This document shows, piece after piece, positions 18,939 through 28,357 of a stretch of 57,085 nucleotides of DNA. A program made the translations under genes and the position numbers. Numbering within the stretch: the stretch's first letter is position 1; each line of letters begins with the position of its first letter. The DNA comes from Chromatiales bacterium. GTDB taxonomy: Bacteria; Pseudomonadota; Gammaproteobacteria; JAHELT01. Under the pieces are notes generated by a model. It was not told where the DNA came from and searched no databases. It saw only the letters and a program-made list of their open reading frames with translations. The stretch is from assembly GCA_024644045.1 (NCBI GenBank), contig JAHELT010000011.1, positions 1 to 57,085 of the forward strand, read 5' to 3'.

Positions 18939-20210
18939 ATGTCAGTGGTCGTCGACAGACGTCTGAATGGCAAGAATAAGAGCATTGTCAACCGGCAACG
19001 CTTTATTCGACGCTTCCGCTCGCAGATAAAAGAAGCGGTATCGGACGCGATCAAGAATCGCGGCATCACTGATATCGACCGCGGCGAGAAGATCAACATT
19101 CCCAAACGCGACATCTCCGAGCACGTGTTCCGGCACGGCAACGCCGGGCGGCGCAAGTTCACTCAGCCCGGCAATCAGGAGTTCGTGACCGGCGACCGCA
19201 TAGCCAGGCCGCCGGCGGGCGGCGGCCGCGGCCGTGGTGGCGAAGCAAGCGACCAGGGCGAAGGCCTGGACGATTTCGTTTTTGAGCTGTCGCGCGAGGA
19301 GTTCCTGGATTTCTTCTTTGAGGACCTGGAACTACCCGATCTGGTCAAGACCCAGCTTACGACGATAACGGAGCACCGCTATCGCCGCGCCGGGTACACG
19401 CACGACGGCGTTCCTTGCAACATCAACGTCGTGCGTTCGCTGCAGGGTGCCCTTGCCCGGCGTATTGCCCTGCGCGCACCGCATCGCGCGCGCCTGCGCG
19501 AGATCAACGATCAGCTGGCCGCGCTGAACGACGACTGTGTGGGCGAAGACGAGCAGCAGCGGTACCTGGACCTGGAAGGCGAACGCGACGAGCTGTGGCG
19601 CCGCATTCGCACCATCCCGTTCATCGACGAATTCGACTTGCGCTACAACCACCGAGTGCGCCAGCCGCTGCCCACGGCGCAGGCGGTAATGTTCTGTCTA
19701 ATGGACGTGTCCGGCTCGATGGACCGGGAGCGCAAGGACATGGCGAAACGCTTCTTCACGCTGCTCTACCTGTTCCTCACCCGCAACTACGAGCGCATAG
19801 ACGTGGTGTTTATCCGCCACCACACTATTGCCAAGGAAGTCGACGAAGAGGATTTCTTCTATTCGCGGGAAACCGGTGGTACGGTGGTGTCGAGCGCGCT
19901 GAAGATGATGCACGAGATCATCGTGGACCGGTATTCTTCGGCGCAATGGAACATCTATGCAGCCCAGGCATCCGACGGCGACAACTGGCACGGCGACTCG
20001 CCGGTGTGCCGTGAACTACTGCTGGAAAAGATAATGCCCTGCCTGCAGTACATGGCCTACGTGGAGATCAACGCCGAGGAACGTCAGCGGTTGTGGCAGG
20101 AATACGAGCGTGTCTGCGCCCGGTACGATAATTTCGCCATGCGCCAGATCCAGACACCGGCCGACATCTACCCGGTGTTTCACAACCTGTTTGCTCGTAA
20201 ACCCGCATGA
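18939..20210 (+). CDS. yeaH: YeaH/YhbH family protein (DUF444, von Willebrand A-like)
   Basis: A 423-residue DUF444 protein, the usual partner of PrkA. The N-terminus has [19 protein letters not shown] and a glycine/arginine-rich linker [12 protein letters not shown] near residues 88-99. Near residue 255 the MIDAS-like [12 protein letters not shown] (DxSxS) marks a VWA fold that may bind a metal and a partner protein. I start at ATG 18939 because the open frame upstream lies inside prkA. The stop overlaps the spoVR ATG (ATGA). The biochemical role is unknown; the constant linkage suggests a complex or relay of the three proteins under starvation. Confidence 0.94.
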   Translation: MSVVVDRRLNGKNKSIVNRQRFIRRFRSQIKEAVSDAIKNRGITDIDRGEKINIPKRDISEHVFRHGNAGRRKFTQPGNQEFVTGDRIARPPAGGGRGRGGEASDQGEGLDDFVFELSREEFLDFFFEDLELPDLVKTQLTTITEHRYRRAGYTHDGVPCNINVVRSLQGALARRIALRAPHRARLREINDQLAALNDDCVGEDEQQRYLDLEGERDELWRRIRTIPFIDEFDLRYNHRVRQPLPTAQAVMFCLMDVSGSMDRERKDMAKRFFTLLYLFLTRNYERIDVVFIRHHTIAKEVDEEDFFYSRETGGTVVSSALKMMHEIIVDRYSSAQWNIYAAQASDGDNWHGDSPVCRELLLEKIMPCLQYMAYVEINAEERQRLWQEYERVCARYDNFAMRQIQTPADIYPVFHNLFARKPA

Positions 20211-21706
20211 CCGGCCGCTACCTGTCGCAGAGCTCGGACTGGGACTTCGAGCTGATCGAACTTTACGAGGCGGAGATCGCCCGCATCGCCGGCGGGTTCG
20301 GCCTCGACACTTACCCCAACCAGATCGAGATCATCAGCGCCGAGCAGATGATGGATGCCTACTCCTCGGTTGGCATGCCGGTCGGCTACAATCACTGGTC
20401 GTTCGGCAAACAATTCGTGAACGTCGAGCAGCGCTACAAGCGCGGCCACATGGGCCTGGCTTATGAGATAGTAATCAACTCCAACCCCTGCATCGCCTAT
20501 CTGATGGAAGAGAACACCATCATGATGCAGGCCCTGGTGATCGCGCATGCGTGCTATGGACACAATTCATTTTTCAAGAACAACTATCTGTTCAGCACCT
20601 GGACCAGCGCCGACAGCATCATCGACTATCTGCTGTTCGCGAAGAAATATATCAACGACTGCGAGGAACGCTACGGGCACGAATCGGTGGAGATGCTGCT
20701 GGATTCCTGCCATGCGCTGATGAATCAGGGTGTCGACCGTTACCGCCGCCCGCCGAAACTGTCGGCGCAGCGCGAGCGGGCCCGGCAGAAAGATCGCGAG
20801 GCCTATCTGCAGTCCCAGGTCAACCATCTGTGGCGCACGATTCCGCAGGCCGAAAAGCCCGAGGGCGCCGACGAGGAAGAGCGCTTTCCCCGAGAACCGC
20901 AGGAAAACCTGCTGTACTTCGTCGAAAAGCACGCACCGCTGCTGGAGCCCTGGCAACGCGAAATCGTGCGTATCGTGCGCAAACTTTCCCAGTACTTCTA
21001 TCCTCAACGGCAAACTCAGGTGATGAACGAAGGCTGGGCGTGCTTCTGGCACTACACGCTCACCAACCGCCTGTACGACGAAGGCCTGGTCAACGACGGG
21101 TTCATGCTCGAGTTTCTGCAGTCGCACACCAGCGTGATCGGCCAGCCCGGTTTCGACGATCCGCGGTTCTCCGGCATCAATCCGTACGCGCTCGGCTACG
21201 CGATGATGAGCGACATTCGCCGCATCTGCGAGAATCCCACTGCCGAGGACCGGCGCTGGTTTCCGGACTGGGCCGGCGGCGACTGGTTGAAAGTGCTGGA
21301 TTTCGCGATGCGTAACTTCAAAGACGAGAGTTTCATCGCCCAGTACCTGTCGCCCAAGCTGATTCGCGAGTTCAAATTTTTCACGGTGATCGACGACGAC
21401 GAGGACGACGCCCTCGAAGTGGTTGCGATTCACGACGACGCGGGGTACCGCAAGATAAAGCGCGCTCTGGTCGAGCAGTACAACTTGAGCCACCGTGAAC
21501 CGAACATCCAGGTGCACGATGTTGCGCGACGCGGCGACCGCTCGCTCACGCTGCGGCACCTGGAATGCGACCGGCGGCCGCTGGACGAAAGCGCCGACGA
21601 AGTGCTCAAGCACCTCGCGCGGCTGTGGGGATTCGACGTCCGCCTGGAGTCGGTGCGCGAAGACGGAAGCGTGGACGCCACGCACGAGGTCAAAGCCGAG
21701 CACTAG
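20207..21706 (+). CDS. SpoVR family protein (YcgB)
   Basis: A 499-residue SpoVR-family protein. B. subtilis SpoVR is needed for spore cortex formation, but the family is widespread in non-sporulating Proteobacteria (E. coli YcgB). Diagnostic stretches are [42 protein letters not shown] and [13 protein letters not shown], with many conserved His and Glu residues that could form a metal site. It overlaps yeaH by four bases and ends the operon. In E. coli ycgB is separate from yeaGH, so the three-gene fusion into one operon here is a useful functional link. The molecular function is not known. Confidence 0.94.
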   Translation: MTGRYLSQSSDWDFELIELYEAEIARIAGGFGLDTYPNQIEIISAEQMMDAYSSVGMPVGYNHWSFGKQFVNVEQRYKRGHMGLAYEIVINSNPCIAYLMEENTIMMQALVIAHACYGHNSFFKNNYLFSTWTSADSIIDYLLFAKKYINDCEERYGHESVEMLLDSCHALMNQGVDRYRRPPKLSAQRERARQKDREAYLQSQVNHLWRTIPQAEKPEGADEEERFPREPQENLLYFVEKHAPLLEPWQREIVRIVRKLSQYFYPQRQTQVMNEGWACFWHYTLTNRLYDEGLVNDGFMLEFLQSHTSVIGQPGFDDPRFSGINPYALGYAMMSDIRRICENPTAEDRRWFPDWAGGDWLKVLDFAMRNFKDESFIAQYLSPKLIREFKFFTVIDDDEDDALEVVAIHDDAGYRKIKRALVEQYNLSHREPNIQVHDVARRGDRSLTLRHLECDRRPLDESADEVLKHLARLWGFDVRLESVREDGSVDATHEVKAEH

Positions 21707-21845
21707 CCCGACGCGCACTCGGCCCCGGCACGCAACGCCCGCTGTCGTCAGTGTACGGGTCTCCCTATCTCCCGACTGGGAGGCAACCGGCGTTTACATA
21801 CCCTGCTACAATGCGCTCTCCACGGTCCTGTGCGAGAGCATCGAT

Positions 21846-22898
21846 ATGAGCCGCAGTCAGTTCTGTTACGTTGCTGCCGCCACACTGCTGGCTGGCATGC
21901 TTGGCGCGAGCGGATACGCGCAGGGCAGCGAGGCCGAAGTAAAGCGCGGCGAATTCCTCGGCGCGCGGCCTACCGAGTACCCCGCCTGGTTCAAAGAGAG
22001 CTTCCTGGACTTCCACGAGGACATCGAGGAAGCCCGGCAAGCCGGCAAGCGGGTGCTGGTCATGTTCCATCAGGACGGCTGCCCCTACTGCAGCCAGCTG
22101 GTCGAGGTCAATCTCGCGCAGAAAGACATCGAAAGCTACGTACGCGACAGGTTCGACGTCATCGCGGTGAACATGTGGGGCGATCGTGAGGTGGTGACCG
22201 TGGCGGGCAAGGCCTACACGGAGAAAACGTTCGCCGCCGCGCTGCGCGTGCAGTTCACGCCGACGCTGATTTTCTTCGACGAGCAGGGCAAGGTGGCGCT
22301 GCGCCTGAACGGCTATCAGCCGCCGGCCGAGTTCAAGCTCGCCCTGCAGTATGTCGCCGAAAAGCGCGAGCAGGCGCAACCGTATCGCGACTACCTCCAG
22401 GCGCACCTGCCGCCACCTAAAGAGAAGCGGCTCAACCGCGAGCCGTTCTTCGCCAAGGCGCCGTACAACCTCTCGCGCAGCGGCAACGCCAAGCCGGTAG
22501 CGGTGTTCTTCGAGCAGCTGGACTGCCCGAATTGCGACACCCTGCACGCCAGGGTTCTGGCGGACGGGCTGACGCGCGAGCTGCTGCAGAAGTTCGACAC
22601 CGTGCAGCTGGACATGTGGTCGCATACCCCGGTGACCACGCCCGGCGATCAGCCGACCACGGCACGTGAGTGGGCCAGGCAGCTCAATATCAGCTACGCG
22701 CCGTCCATAGTGCTGTTCGACAGCACGGGCGCGGAAGTGATCCGCAGCGAGGCGTTCTTCAAGACTTTTCACACCCAGTCGCTGCTCGACTATGTGCTGA
22801 GCGGCGGCTACCGGCATGAACCGAACTTTCAGCGCTTTATCTCGGAGCGGGCCGAGGCGCTGCGCGATCAGGGCATAGACGTCGATATCTTCAACTGA
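21846..22898 (+). CDS. Exported protein with two thioredoxin-like domains (SoxW-like)
   Basis: A 350-residue protein with a signal peptide (about residues 1-25, ending SGYAQ) and two thioredoxin-like domains. Domain 1 (about 40-175) has the redox motif CPYC (79-82) and a cis-Pro site FTP; domain 2 (about 205-340) has CPNC (227-230) and a cis-Pro site YAP. Both share the same extra motif (VNMWGDREV / LDMWSHTPV), so the gene arose by internal duplication. Such proteins act in the periplasm as thiol reductants or isomerases; SoxW is the named relative. No DsbD- or CcdA-like electron donor is nearby. The start is the ATG at 21846; the open frame upstream has no similarity. Confidence 0.87.
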   Translation: MSRSQFCYVAAATLLAGMLGASGYAQGSEAEVKRGEFLGARPTEYPAWFKESFLDFHEDIEEARQAGKRVLVMFHQDGCPYCSQLVEVNLAQKDIESYVRDRFDVIAVNMWGDREVVTVAGKAYTEKTFAAALRVQFTPTLIFFDEQGKVALRLNGYQPPAEFKLALQYVAEKREQAQPYRDYLQAHLPPPKEKRLNREPFFAKAPYNLSRSGNAKPVAVFFEQLDCPNCDTLHARVLADGLTRELLQKFDTVQLDMWSHTPVTTPGDQPTTAREWARQLNISYAPSIVLFDSTGAEVIRSEAFFKTFHTQSLLDYVLSGGYRHEPNFQRFISERAEALRDQGIDVDIFN

Positions 22899-22963
22899 CG
22901 GCGGACCGTGGACGTCTACGCGATAGAGGACTGCACGGCGCTGGCCGGGATGCCGGAGGATAC

Positions 22964-22988
22964 GCCGGCCGAACGCCGGGCGGCCGGC
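22964..22988. repeat. GC-only inverted repeat between convergent genes
   Basis: GCCGGCCG (22964-22971) and CGGCCGGC (22981-22988) form an 8-bp perfect stem with a nine-base loop, in the 100-base gap between the convergent thioredoxin and desaturase genes. There is no T-tract, so it is not a standard rho-independent terminator, but the position suits an mRNA 3' end for both genes. Confidence 0.35.
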
Positions 22989-22998
22989 TGAAGCGCGA

Positions 22999-24189
22999 TC
23001 AGATGGGCTGCGGCTGCAGCGAGTAACCCCGAAGCCGCACGGCGAACTCCTGCAGCGCCTTGATGCCGCTGGCTTCGGCCTGAGCGCACCATTCCTGCAG
23101 GGCATTCAACAGTTTGTCGTTGGGCGCCGCGTTGTCCCAGATCGCCTGCAGGCGGGCGCGGTACTCGTAAACGGTCTGCAGCACGTTGCTGGTTTCCAGC
23201 GCCGCGCGCAGGCGTCCCCGGCTGGTGGCATCCATACGGGTCTCTTCGCGAATCAGCGCCTGGCGTGCACGCTTCAGCAGCTTGTGCACATGGCCTTGCG
23301 ACCTGGCCAGCTCGGCTTTATGCACGGGCAGCATCACGCGACGGGCGTAAGTCTCGAGCACGTGCATGCGGCTGAGCACCACCGCCTTCACGGTGTCGAG
23401 ATCGATCGTCGCCTTGTTCGGATCGATCACCGGGCACGGGGCAATGCGTTTTATCCTGGCAAGCCCCATACCGGACAGGGCGCGCAGGTACAGCCAGCCA
23501 AGGTCGATCTCCCAGGGCCGCGAGGCCAGCTTGGCCGAACTCGGGTAGGCATGGTGATTATTGTGCAGCTCTTCGCCGCCGATCAGCATGCCCCACGGCA
23601 CGATGTTGGTGGAGCCGTCGGCCGTCTCGTAGTTGCGGTATCCCCACCAGTGGCCCAACCCGTTGATCACGCCGGCGGCAAACACCGGTATCCACAACAT
23701 CTGCACGGCGAACACGGTGAGCCCCGGCAGTCCGAGCAGTACGACGTCAATGAACAGCATCAGGTAGATCCCGCCGTACGTGAACCGCGAATAGACGTTG
23801 CGCTCGATCCAATCCGCCGGCGTTCCGTGCCCGTACTGCTCGATAGTCTGTGTGTCCCTGCGTGCAGCCTGGTACAGCTCGGCACCCTCCAGCAACACTT
23901 TGCCTATCCCGAACCGGTAGGGGCTGTGCGGATCGGCGCGCGACTCGCACTTGGCGTGATGTTTGCGGTGGATCGCCACCCACTCACCCGTCACCATGCC
24001 GGTCGTCATCCACAGCCAGAAACGGAACAGGTGACTGGGAACCGGGTGCAGCTCGGCCGCCCGGTGCGCCTGGGATCGGTGCAGGTAGATGGTCACCGAG
24101 ATAATCGTGAGGTGAGTCAATGCCAGCGCAAAGATCACGTATCCCCACCACGGCAAGCCCAACAGGCCCTGAGACAAAAAGTTAATCAT
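22999..24189 (-). CDS. Membrane fatty acid desaturase (delta-9, DesA-like)
   Basis: An integral membrane di-iron desaturase of 396 residues that would introduce a double bond into acyl chains of lipids or acyl-CoA. The three histidine boxes are HRSQAH (37-42), HRKHH (74-78) and HNNHH (209-213), with hydrophobic hairpins between them. The last 120 residues form a soluble, helical, charged extension seen in Pseudomonas DesA-type desaturases. The start MINFLSQGLLGLPWW at 24189 fits the family; the frame upstream lacks similarity. No dedicated ferredoxin reductase (DesB/DesT) is adjacent. A role in membrane fluidity control at low temperature is inferred from the family. Confidence 0.92.
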   Translation of the reverse strand: MINFLSQGLLGLPWWGYVIFALALTHLTIISVTIYLHRSQAHRAAELHPVPSHLFRFWLWMTTGMVTGEWVAIHRKHHAKCESRADPHSPYRFGIGKVLLEGAELYQAARRDTQTIEQYGHGTPADWIERNVYSRFTYGGIYLMLFIDVVLLGLPGLTVFAVQMLWIPVFAAGVINGLGHWWGYRNYETADGSTNIVPWGMLIGGEELHNNHHAYPSSAKLASRPWEIDLGWLYLRALSGMGLARIKRIAPCPVIDPNKATIDLDTVKAVVLSRMHVLETYARRVMLPVHKAELARSQGHVHKLLKRARQALIREETRMDATSRGRLRAALETSNVLQTVYEYRARLQAIWDNAAPNDKLLNALQEWCAQAEASGIKALQEFAVRLRGYSLQPQPI

Positions 24190-24293
24190 AGTCTGGACTT
24201 CTGGTCGTGGCGGGAGCAACACCCTGCCGAAACTATAGAGGATAGCGGCAGACGCCGCCAGCGACTTGAGCACGCGCCGCCGGCCGACCGCGC

Positions 24294-24321
24294 TTGCATT
24301 TACGCGGCCTCGAACTATAGT
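24294..24321 (+). promoter_or_regulatory. Candidate sigma-70 promoter of the Gld-like ABC operon
   Basis: TTGCAT (24294-24299) and TATAGT (24316-24321) with a 16-base spacer lie about 125 bases upstream of the ATPase ATG, in the gap shared with the divergent desaturase. Both hexamers fit the consensus at four to five of six positions. Confidence 0.42.
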
Positions 24322-24444
24322 GAGCGCGCCGCCGGCCCGCCTCCGCAGCGCCGCCAGCTCCGCTGTCGGCGCGCACGTCGTGCACACTGTGGGCCGGGTT
24401 ACTCAACGTCTGCGACCATCGGAAAGCCCGCTGAGGCCGCTGCT

Positions 24445-25380
24445 ATGGACACCCCGCCGCTCATCAAAACGACGCGCCTGAGCCGCTCCTTCGGCAGCCT
24501 GGCAGCGGTTCGCGAGGTCGATTTCAGTGTGCGGCGCGGGGAGATCCTGGGTCTGCTGGGAGTCAACGGCGCCGGCAAGTCAACCACCATGGACATGCTC
24601 TGCGGCGTTCTGGCGCCGAGCGCCGGCAGCATCACGATCGGCGGCTTCGATCTGCAGACGCAGGCGCGGCAGGCAAAACGGTTGATCGGCTATCTGCCCG
24701 AGCGTCCACCGGTTTACCCCGAGCTCACGGTGCGCGAGTACCTGCAGTTCTGTGCACACCTGCGCGGCCTCGCGAAGGCACCGGCCGCAGCCGCCTGCGG
24801 CCGGGTTCTCACGCAGTTCGGGCTGGATGAGGTTGCCGGGCGCCTGATCGGCAATCTGTCGAAAGGCTATCAGCAGCGCGTCGGCCTGGCGCAGGCGCTG
24901 GTGCACGATCCGTCGGTGGTGGTCCTGGACGAACCGACTGTGGGGCTGGATCCGGTGCAGCTGCAGGGGGTGCGCGATCTGATCGTCGAGGCGTCGAAAC
25001 AGCGCGCCGTGGTGCTGTCCACGCACATCCTTCCCGAAGTCACCGCGATCTGCGACCGCGTGCTGATCCTGCACGCGGGCAGAGTCGCCCACCAGAGTCC
25101 GGTGAGCGCGCTCATGAACGCCGCGCGGAGCCTGACCCTGCGTTGCGCGCAGCCCCCCGACATTGAAGCGCTGCGCGCGGTGCCGGGCGTCACCGGGGTT
25201 GCGCCTGGCGCGGAGGGACGTGCGATTCTCGATTACGAGCCACACACGAACCCGGCGCCCGCAGTGGCGCGTCTGGCCGTCGAGCGGGGGTGGGACGTGC
25301 TGGAGCTGCATGCGGGCACGTCGCTGGAGCAGATTTTCGTGGAGCTCACCTACAGCGCCGACGCGGCCGACCCGCCGTGA
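24445..25380 (+). CDS. ABC transporter ATP-binding protein (Gld/ABC-2 type)
   Basis: A 311-residue ATPase. Walker A is GVNGAGKST (about residues 39-47), the signature is LSKGYQQR, and Walker B is VVVLDEPTVGLDP, followed by the H-loop STHI. The C-terminal 80 residues match the extra domain of ABC-2 exporters such as GldA/CcmA types. The ATG at 24445 is chosen since the frame upstream runs antisense to the desaturase. It overlaps the permease gene by four bases (GTGA). With the next two genes it forms a three-part system like GldA-GldF-GldG of Bacteroidetes, which also occurs in gammaproteobacteria, where gliding is not implied. Substrate unknown. Confidence 0.92.
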   Translation: MDTPPLIKTTRLSRSFGSLAAVREVDFSVRRGEILGLLGVNGAGKSTTMDMLCGVLAPSAGSITIGGFDLQTQARQAKRLIGYLPERPPVYPELTVREYLQFCAHLRGLAKAPAAAACGRVLTQFGLDEVAGRLIGNLSKGYQQRVGLAQALVHDPSVVVLDEPTVGLDPVQLQGVRDLIVEASKQRAVVLSTHILPEVTAICDRVLILHAGRVAHQSPVSALMNAARSLTLRCAQPPDIEALRAVPGVTGVAPGAEGRAILDYEPHTNPAPAVARLAVERGWDVLELHAGTSLEQIFVELTYSADAADPP

Positions 25381-26129
25381 GCACGCTGCGCGTCATCGTC
25401 CGGCGGGAGCTGCTCCGCCTGTTCGGCGCCCCCACGGCCTGGGTGGTGCTGGGCGCGTTGCAATTCCTGAGCGCATACCTGTTTTTCATCCACCTGGAAG
25501 ACTTCCTGCTGCAGCAGGAAAGCCTGCGTGCCGCGGGTGGCACCGTCGGGCTGAGCGCCTACATCATCCCGCGGTTTTTCATGCCGCTCAGCGGCCTGCT
25601 GCTGTTCATCGCGCCGCTGCTCAGCATGAATCTGATTGCCGGCGAACGCAGCGGCGGCACCTTGCGCCTGCTGCTCAGTGCGCCGGTCAGTGCCGTTGTC
25701 ATCGTCCTCGGCAAGTATCTGGCCACGCTTTGTCTGCTGACCCTGGCGCTGATACTGGTGGCGCTGATGCCCCTGATTCTGGGTTTCTGGGTGGCAATCG
25801 ACCCCGGCGCTCTCCTGCTGGCGATTCTAGGCACCTGGCTGTGCGCGGCTTTGGGGCTGGCGCTGGGCCTCTTTTTCTCGGCGCTTGCCGGTCACCCGGG
25901 CATCGCCGCCGTGGCCGCCTTCACGGTGCTCATCATTCTGTGGCTGGTGGGCCAGGTGGAAGGGACCGAGCTGACCGCTACGACGCGGTTCATCTCGCTG
26001 CCGCATCACCTGCAAGCGTTCTACAGCGGGCTGCTGGATACCCGCGACCTGGCGTACTTCGCGATCGCGATCGCGCTGTGCCTGGCGGCAGGCGCGAAGC
26101 AGCTGGCGGGGCGGCGTGAGTCCCCCTGA
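25377..26129 (+). CDS. ABC-2 type permease (GldF-like)
   Basis: A 250-residue permease with about six hydrophobic segments. It begins at GTG 25377 inside the ATPase stop codon; the frame upstream only overlaps the ATPase gene. The sequence VRRELLRLFGAPTAW near the start and MNLIAGERSGGTLRLLLSAPVS before helix 3 are typical of ABC-2 permeases, including the conserved ER-GTL coupling motif. Its 3' end overlaps the GldG-like gene by 14 bases. It should form the membrane pore of the exporter with the preceding ATPase. Confidence 0.9.
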   Translation: MSTLRVIVRRELLRLFGAPTAWVVLGALQFLSAYLFFIHLEDFLLQQESLRAAGGTVGLSAYIIPRFFMPLSGLLLFIAPLLSMNLIAGERSGGTLRLLLSAPVSAVVIVLGKYLATLCLLTLALILVALMPLILGFWVAIDPGALLLAILGTWLCAALGLALGLFFSALAGHPGIAAVAAFTVLIILWLVGQVEGTELTATTRFISLPHHLQAFYSGLLDTRDLAYFAIAIALCLAAGAKQLAGRRESP

Positions 26130-27468
26130 AGGCCGCCGCCGTTTCGAAACCCGGTGGCTGTCCGGTGCCGCCTGGTATGGCGTTGCGTTGGCCCTGGCCA
26201 CGGCAGCCGCGCTGCTCAGTCAGCGGCACTACTGGCAGCTGGACGTGACGCGCGCCGAGCGGAACTCGATTTCCGCGGCCAGCCGCTCGCTGCTGCAGAA
26301 CCTGCCCGGCGCGGTGCAGCTCACGGCCTACCTGGCCACCGGCGACCCGGGGCGGGCGGCGTTGCGCAAGCTGGTGGCGCGCTACCAGCGGCATAAGGCG
26401 GACATAGAGCTGGCGTTCGTCGATCCAAGCCGGGCGCCGGACACCGCGCGCGAGCTGAGCATCAACCCCGGCGGTGAACTGTTCGTGCGCTACGGGGAGG
26501 CGCAGCAGCGCCTGCGCTTCGTCAACGAGCAGAGCCTGACCAATGCGCTGCTGCGGCTTGCCCGCGGCGCCGACCGCTGGGTCGTTTTTCTTACCGGTCA
26601 CGGCGAGCGCGATCCCCTGGGGGACGCCAATCATGCGCTGGGTGACTGGGGCAAGCGCCTGCAGCTGAGCGGCTACCGCCTGTTCCAGCAGAGTCTCGCG
26701 CTGGCCGCGGTGCTGCCCGACAATACGAACGTGCTCGTGATCGCCAGCGCACGCACCGCCTATCTGCCCGGGGAAATCGCCCTGGTGCAGGACTATCTGC
26801 AGCGGGGCGGCAATCTGCTGTGGCTGCTGGAGCCCAACCAGCTGGGCGGGCTGACCGCGCTGGCCGAGGCGCTGGGCATGCGCCTGGTACCGGGTGTCGT
26901 CGCCGACCCCGGCGCGCAACGGCTCGGTAACGTGGGGCTGGATTTCACGCTGGCAGCCGATTTCGCCGCCGAGCATCCGGTGACCCGCGGCTTCCGCAGC
27001 ATCTGCGTGCTGCCGCAGGCGACGGCGATACGCACGCTCGACAGCGGCTGGCAGGTAACGCCCCTGATGCGCAGCGGCGCGCAAAGCTGGGCGGAAGCAG
27101 GCGACGTCGCGAATGCCCGTTTCGATCCGCAGGCCGGCGACACGGCGGGACCACTGGACCTCGGCCTCGCCTTCACCCGCAGTCGCAGCGACGGCAGCGA
27201 ACAGCGCGTGGCGGTGATCGGCGACGGCGATTTCCTGTCCAACAGCTACATCGACAACGGCGGTAATCTGGAGCTGGGGCTCAAGCTGATCAACTGGCTT
27301 AGCGGCGACGACGCGTTCATAGAGTTGCAGCGCCAGCCGGACCTCGACATTGATGTACGCCTGTCGCTGCCGTTGCTGATCGGTTACGGCTTCGCGTTTC
27401 TGCTGGTGCTCCCGCTTGCACTGTTCGGCAGCGGCGCGCTGGTGTGGTATCGCCGCAGGCGCCGTTGA
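26116..27468 (+). CDS. GldG-like ABC-associated membrane protein (auxiliary component)
   Basis: A 450-residue protein with one N-terminal membrane helix (about residues 17-37), a large soluble domain and a C-terminal helix (about 416-442) followed by a run of arginines. The pattern and motifs FLTGHGERDP and VIGDGDFLSNSYIDN match the ABC-associated GldG/DUF4350-like family. The start is GTG 26116, overlapping the permease gene by 14 bases. The soluble domain, facing the periplasm, probably works with the exporter; its precise role is unknown. mutM follows 18 bases later, possibly in the same transcript. Confidence 0.85.
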   Translation: MSPPEGRRRFETRWLSGAAWYGVALALATAAALLSQRHYWQLDVTRAERNSISAASRSLLQNLPGAVQLTAYLATGDPGRAALRKLVARYQRHKADIELAFVDPSRAPDTARELSINPGGELFVRYGEAQQRLRFVNEQSLTNALLRLARGADRWVVFLTGHGERDPLGDANHALGDWGKRLQLSGYRLFQQSLALAAVLPDNTNVLVIASARTAYLPGEIALVQDYLQRGGNLLWLLEPNQLGGLTALAEALGMRLVPGVVADPGAQRLGNVGLDFTLAADFAAEHPVTRGFRSICVLPQATAIRTLDSGWQVTPLMRSGAQSWAEAGDVANARFDPQAGDTAGPLDLGLAFTRSRSDGSEQRVAVIGDGDFLSNSYIDNGGNLELGLKLINWLSGDDAFIELQRQPDLDIDVRLSLPLLIGYGFAFLLVLPLALFGSGALVWYRRRRR

Positions 27469-27486
27469 GCGCAACGCCAACAGTGC

Positions 27487-28296
27487 ATGCCTGAGCTGCC
27501 CGAAGTCGAAACCACCCGCCGCGGTATCGAACCGCTGATCGTCGGAAAGCCGGTGGTCGCGCTCGACGTGCGTGAAAAACGCCTGCGCTGGCCGGTACCA
27601 GCGCAACTTCAGGCGCTGATCGGGTTGCCGATTTCCGCCGTGCGTCGGCGTGCCAAGTACCTGCTGCTGGACAACGAGCGCGGCAGCGCGATCATACATC
27701 TCGGCATGTCTGGGAGCCTGCGCGTGGTCGCAACCAGCGTCTCGCCCCAGCGCCATGACCACGTGGACGTGGTGTTCGACGACGGCACGTGTCTTCGTCT
27801 GCGCGATCCGCGGCGTTTCGGTGCGGTGCTGTGGAGCCGCCAGCCGCTGCGCCACAAGCTGCTGCGCTCGCTCGGTCCGGAACCCTTCGACCTCGAGTTC
27901 GACGGCGCGTATCTGCGCAGCCGCGCACGCGGCCGCAGGGCAGCGGTCAAGGCGTTCCTGATGGACAGCCGCGTGGTGGTCGGCGTCGGCAACATCTATG
28001 CAAGCGAAGCGCTGCATGCGGCCGGCATTCATCCGCGCCGCCCGGCGGGGCGTGTCTCCCAAGCCCGCTACGAGGCACTCTGCGAAGCGGTGCGCGAGGT
28101 TCTGTCGCAGGCGATCGGCTTCGGCGGCACGACGCTGCGCGATTTCGCCAGTCCCGACGGCGAACCTGGCTACTTTCGCCATGCGCTGGCCGTGTACGGT
28201 CGCGCCGGCGAACCCTGCCTGCACTGCGGCCACACGTTGCGGCAGGAGACCATCGCCCAGCGCTCGAGCTTTTTCTGCCCGCTTTGCCAGCGCTGA
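27487..28296 (+). CDS. mutM: Formamidopyrimidine-DNA glycosylase
   Basis: Base-excision repair enzyme that removes 8-oxoguanine and formamidopyrimidines and cuts the abasic site. The 269-residue product starts MPELPEVETTRRGIEPLI, with Pro2 as the nucleophile (after Met removal) and Glu3 as the acid. The C-terminal zinc finger is present as CLHCGHTLRQET...FFCPLC. The H2TH region with GVGNIYASEALHAAGIHP is intact. Length is standard. It sits 18 bases after the ABC operon; in Pseudomonas mutM lies in the same broad neighbourhood as ggt-fdx-coaD and ftsYEX-rpoH, matching the order here. Confidence 0.97.
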   Translation: MPELPEVETTRRGIEPLIVGKPVVALDVREKRLRWPVPAQLQALIGLPISAVRRRAKYLLLDNERGSAIIHLGMSGSLRVVATSVSPQRHDHVDVVFDDGTCLRLRDPRRFGAVLWSRQPLRHKLLRSLGPEPFDLEFDGAYLRSRARGRRAAVKAFLMDSRVVVGVGNIYASEALHAAGIHPRRPAGRVSQARYEALCEAVREVLSQAIGFGGTTLRDFASPDGEPGYFRHALAVYGRAGEPCLHCGHTLRQETIAQRSSFFCPLCQR

Positions 28297-28357
28297 GCGC
28301 GTTGCGGGCCGCCGACGGCGATTGGCTATACTGGCCGCCAGTTCCAGCGAGCATGTA

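Noticed and set aside
22908-22991. 27-codon frame after the tandem thioredoxin gene
   Set aside because: No ribosome binding site, overlaps the GC-rich hairpin, and too short to support.
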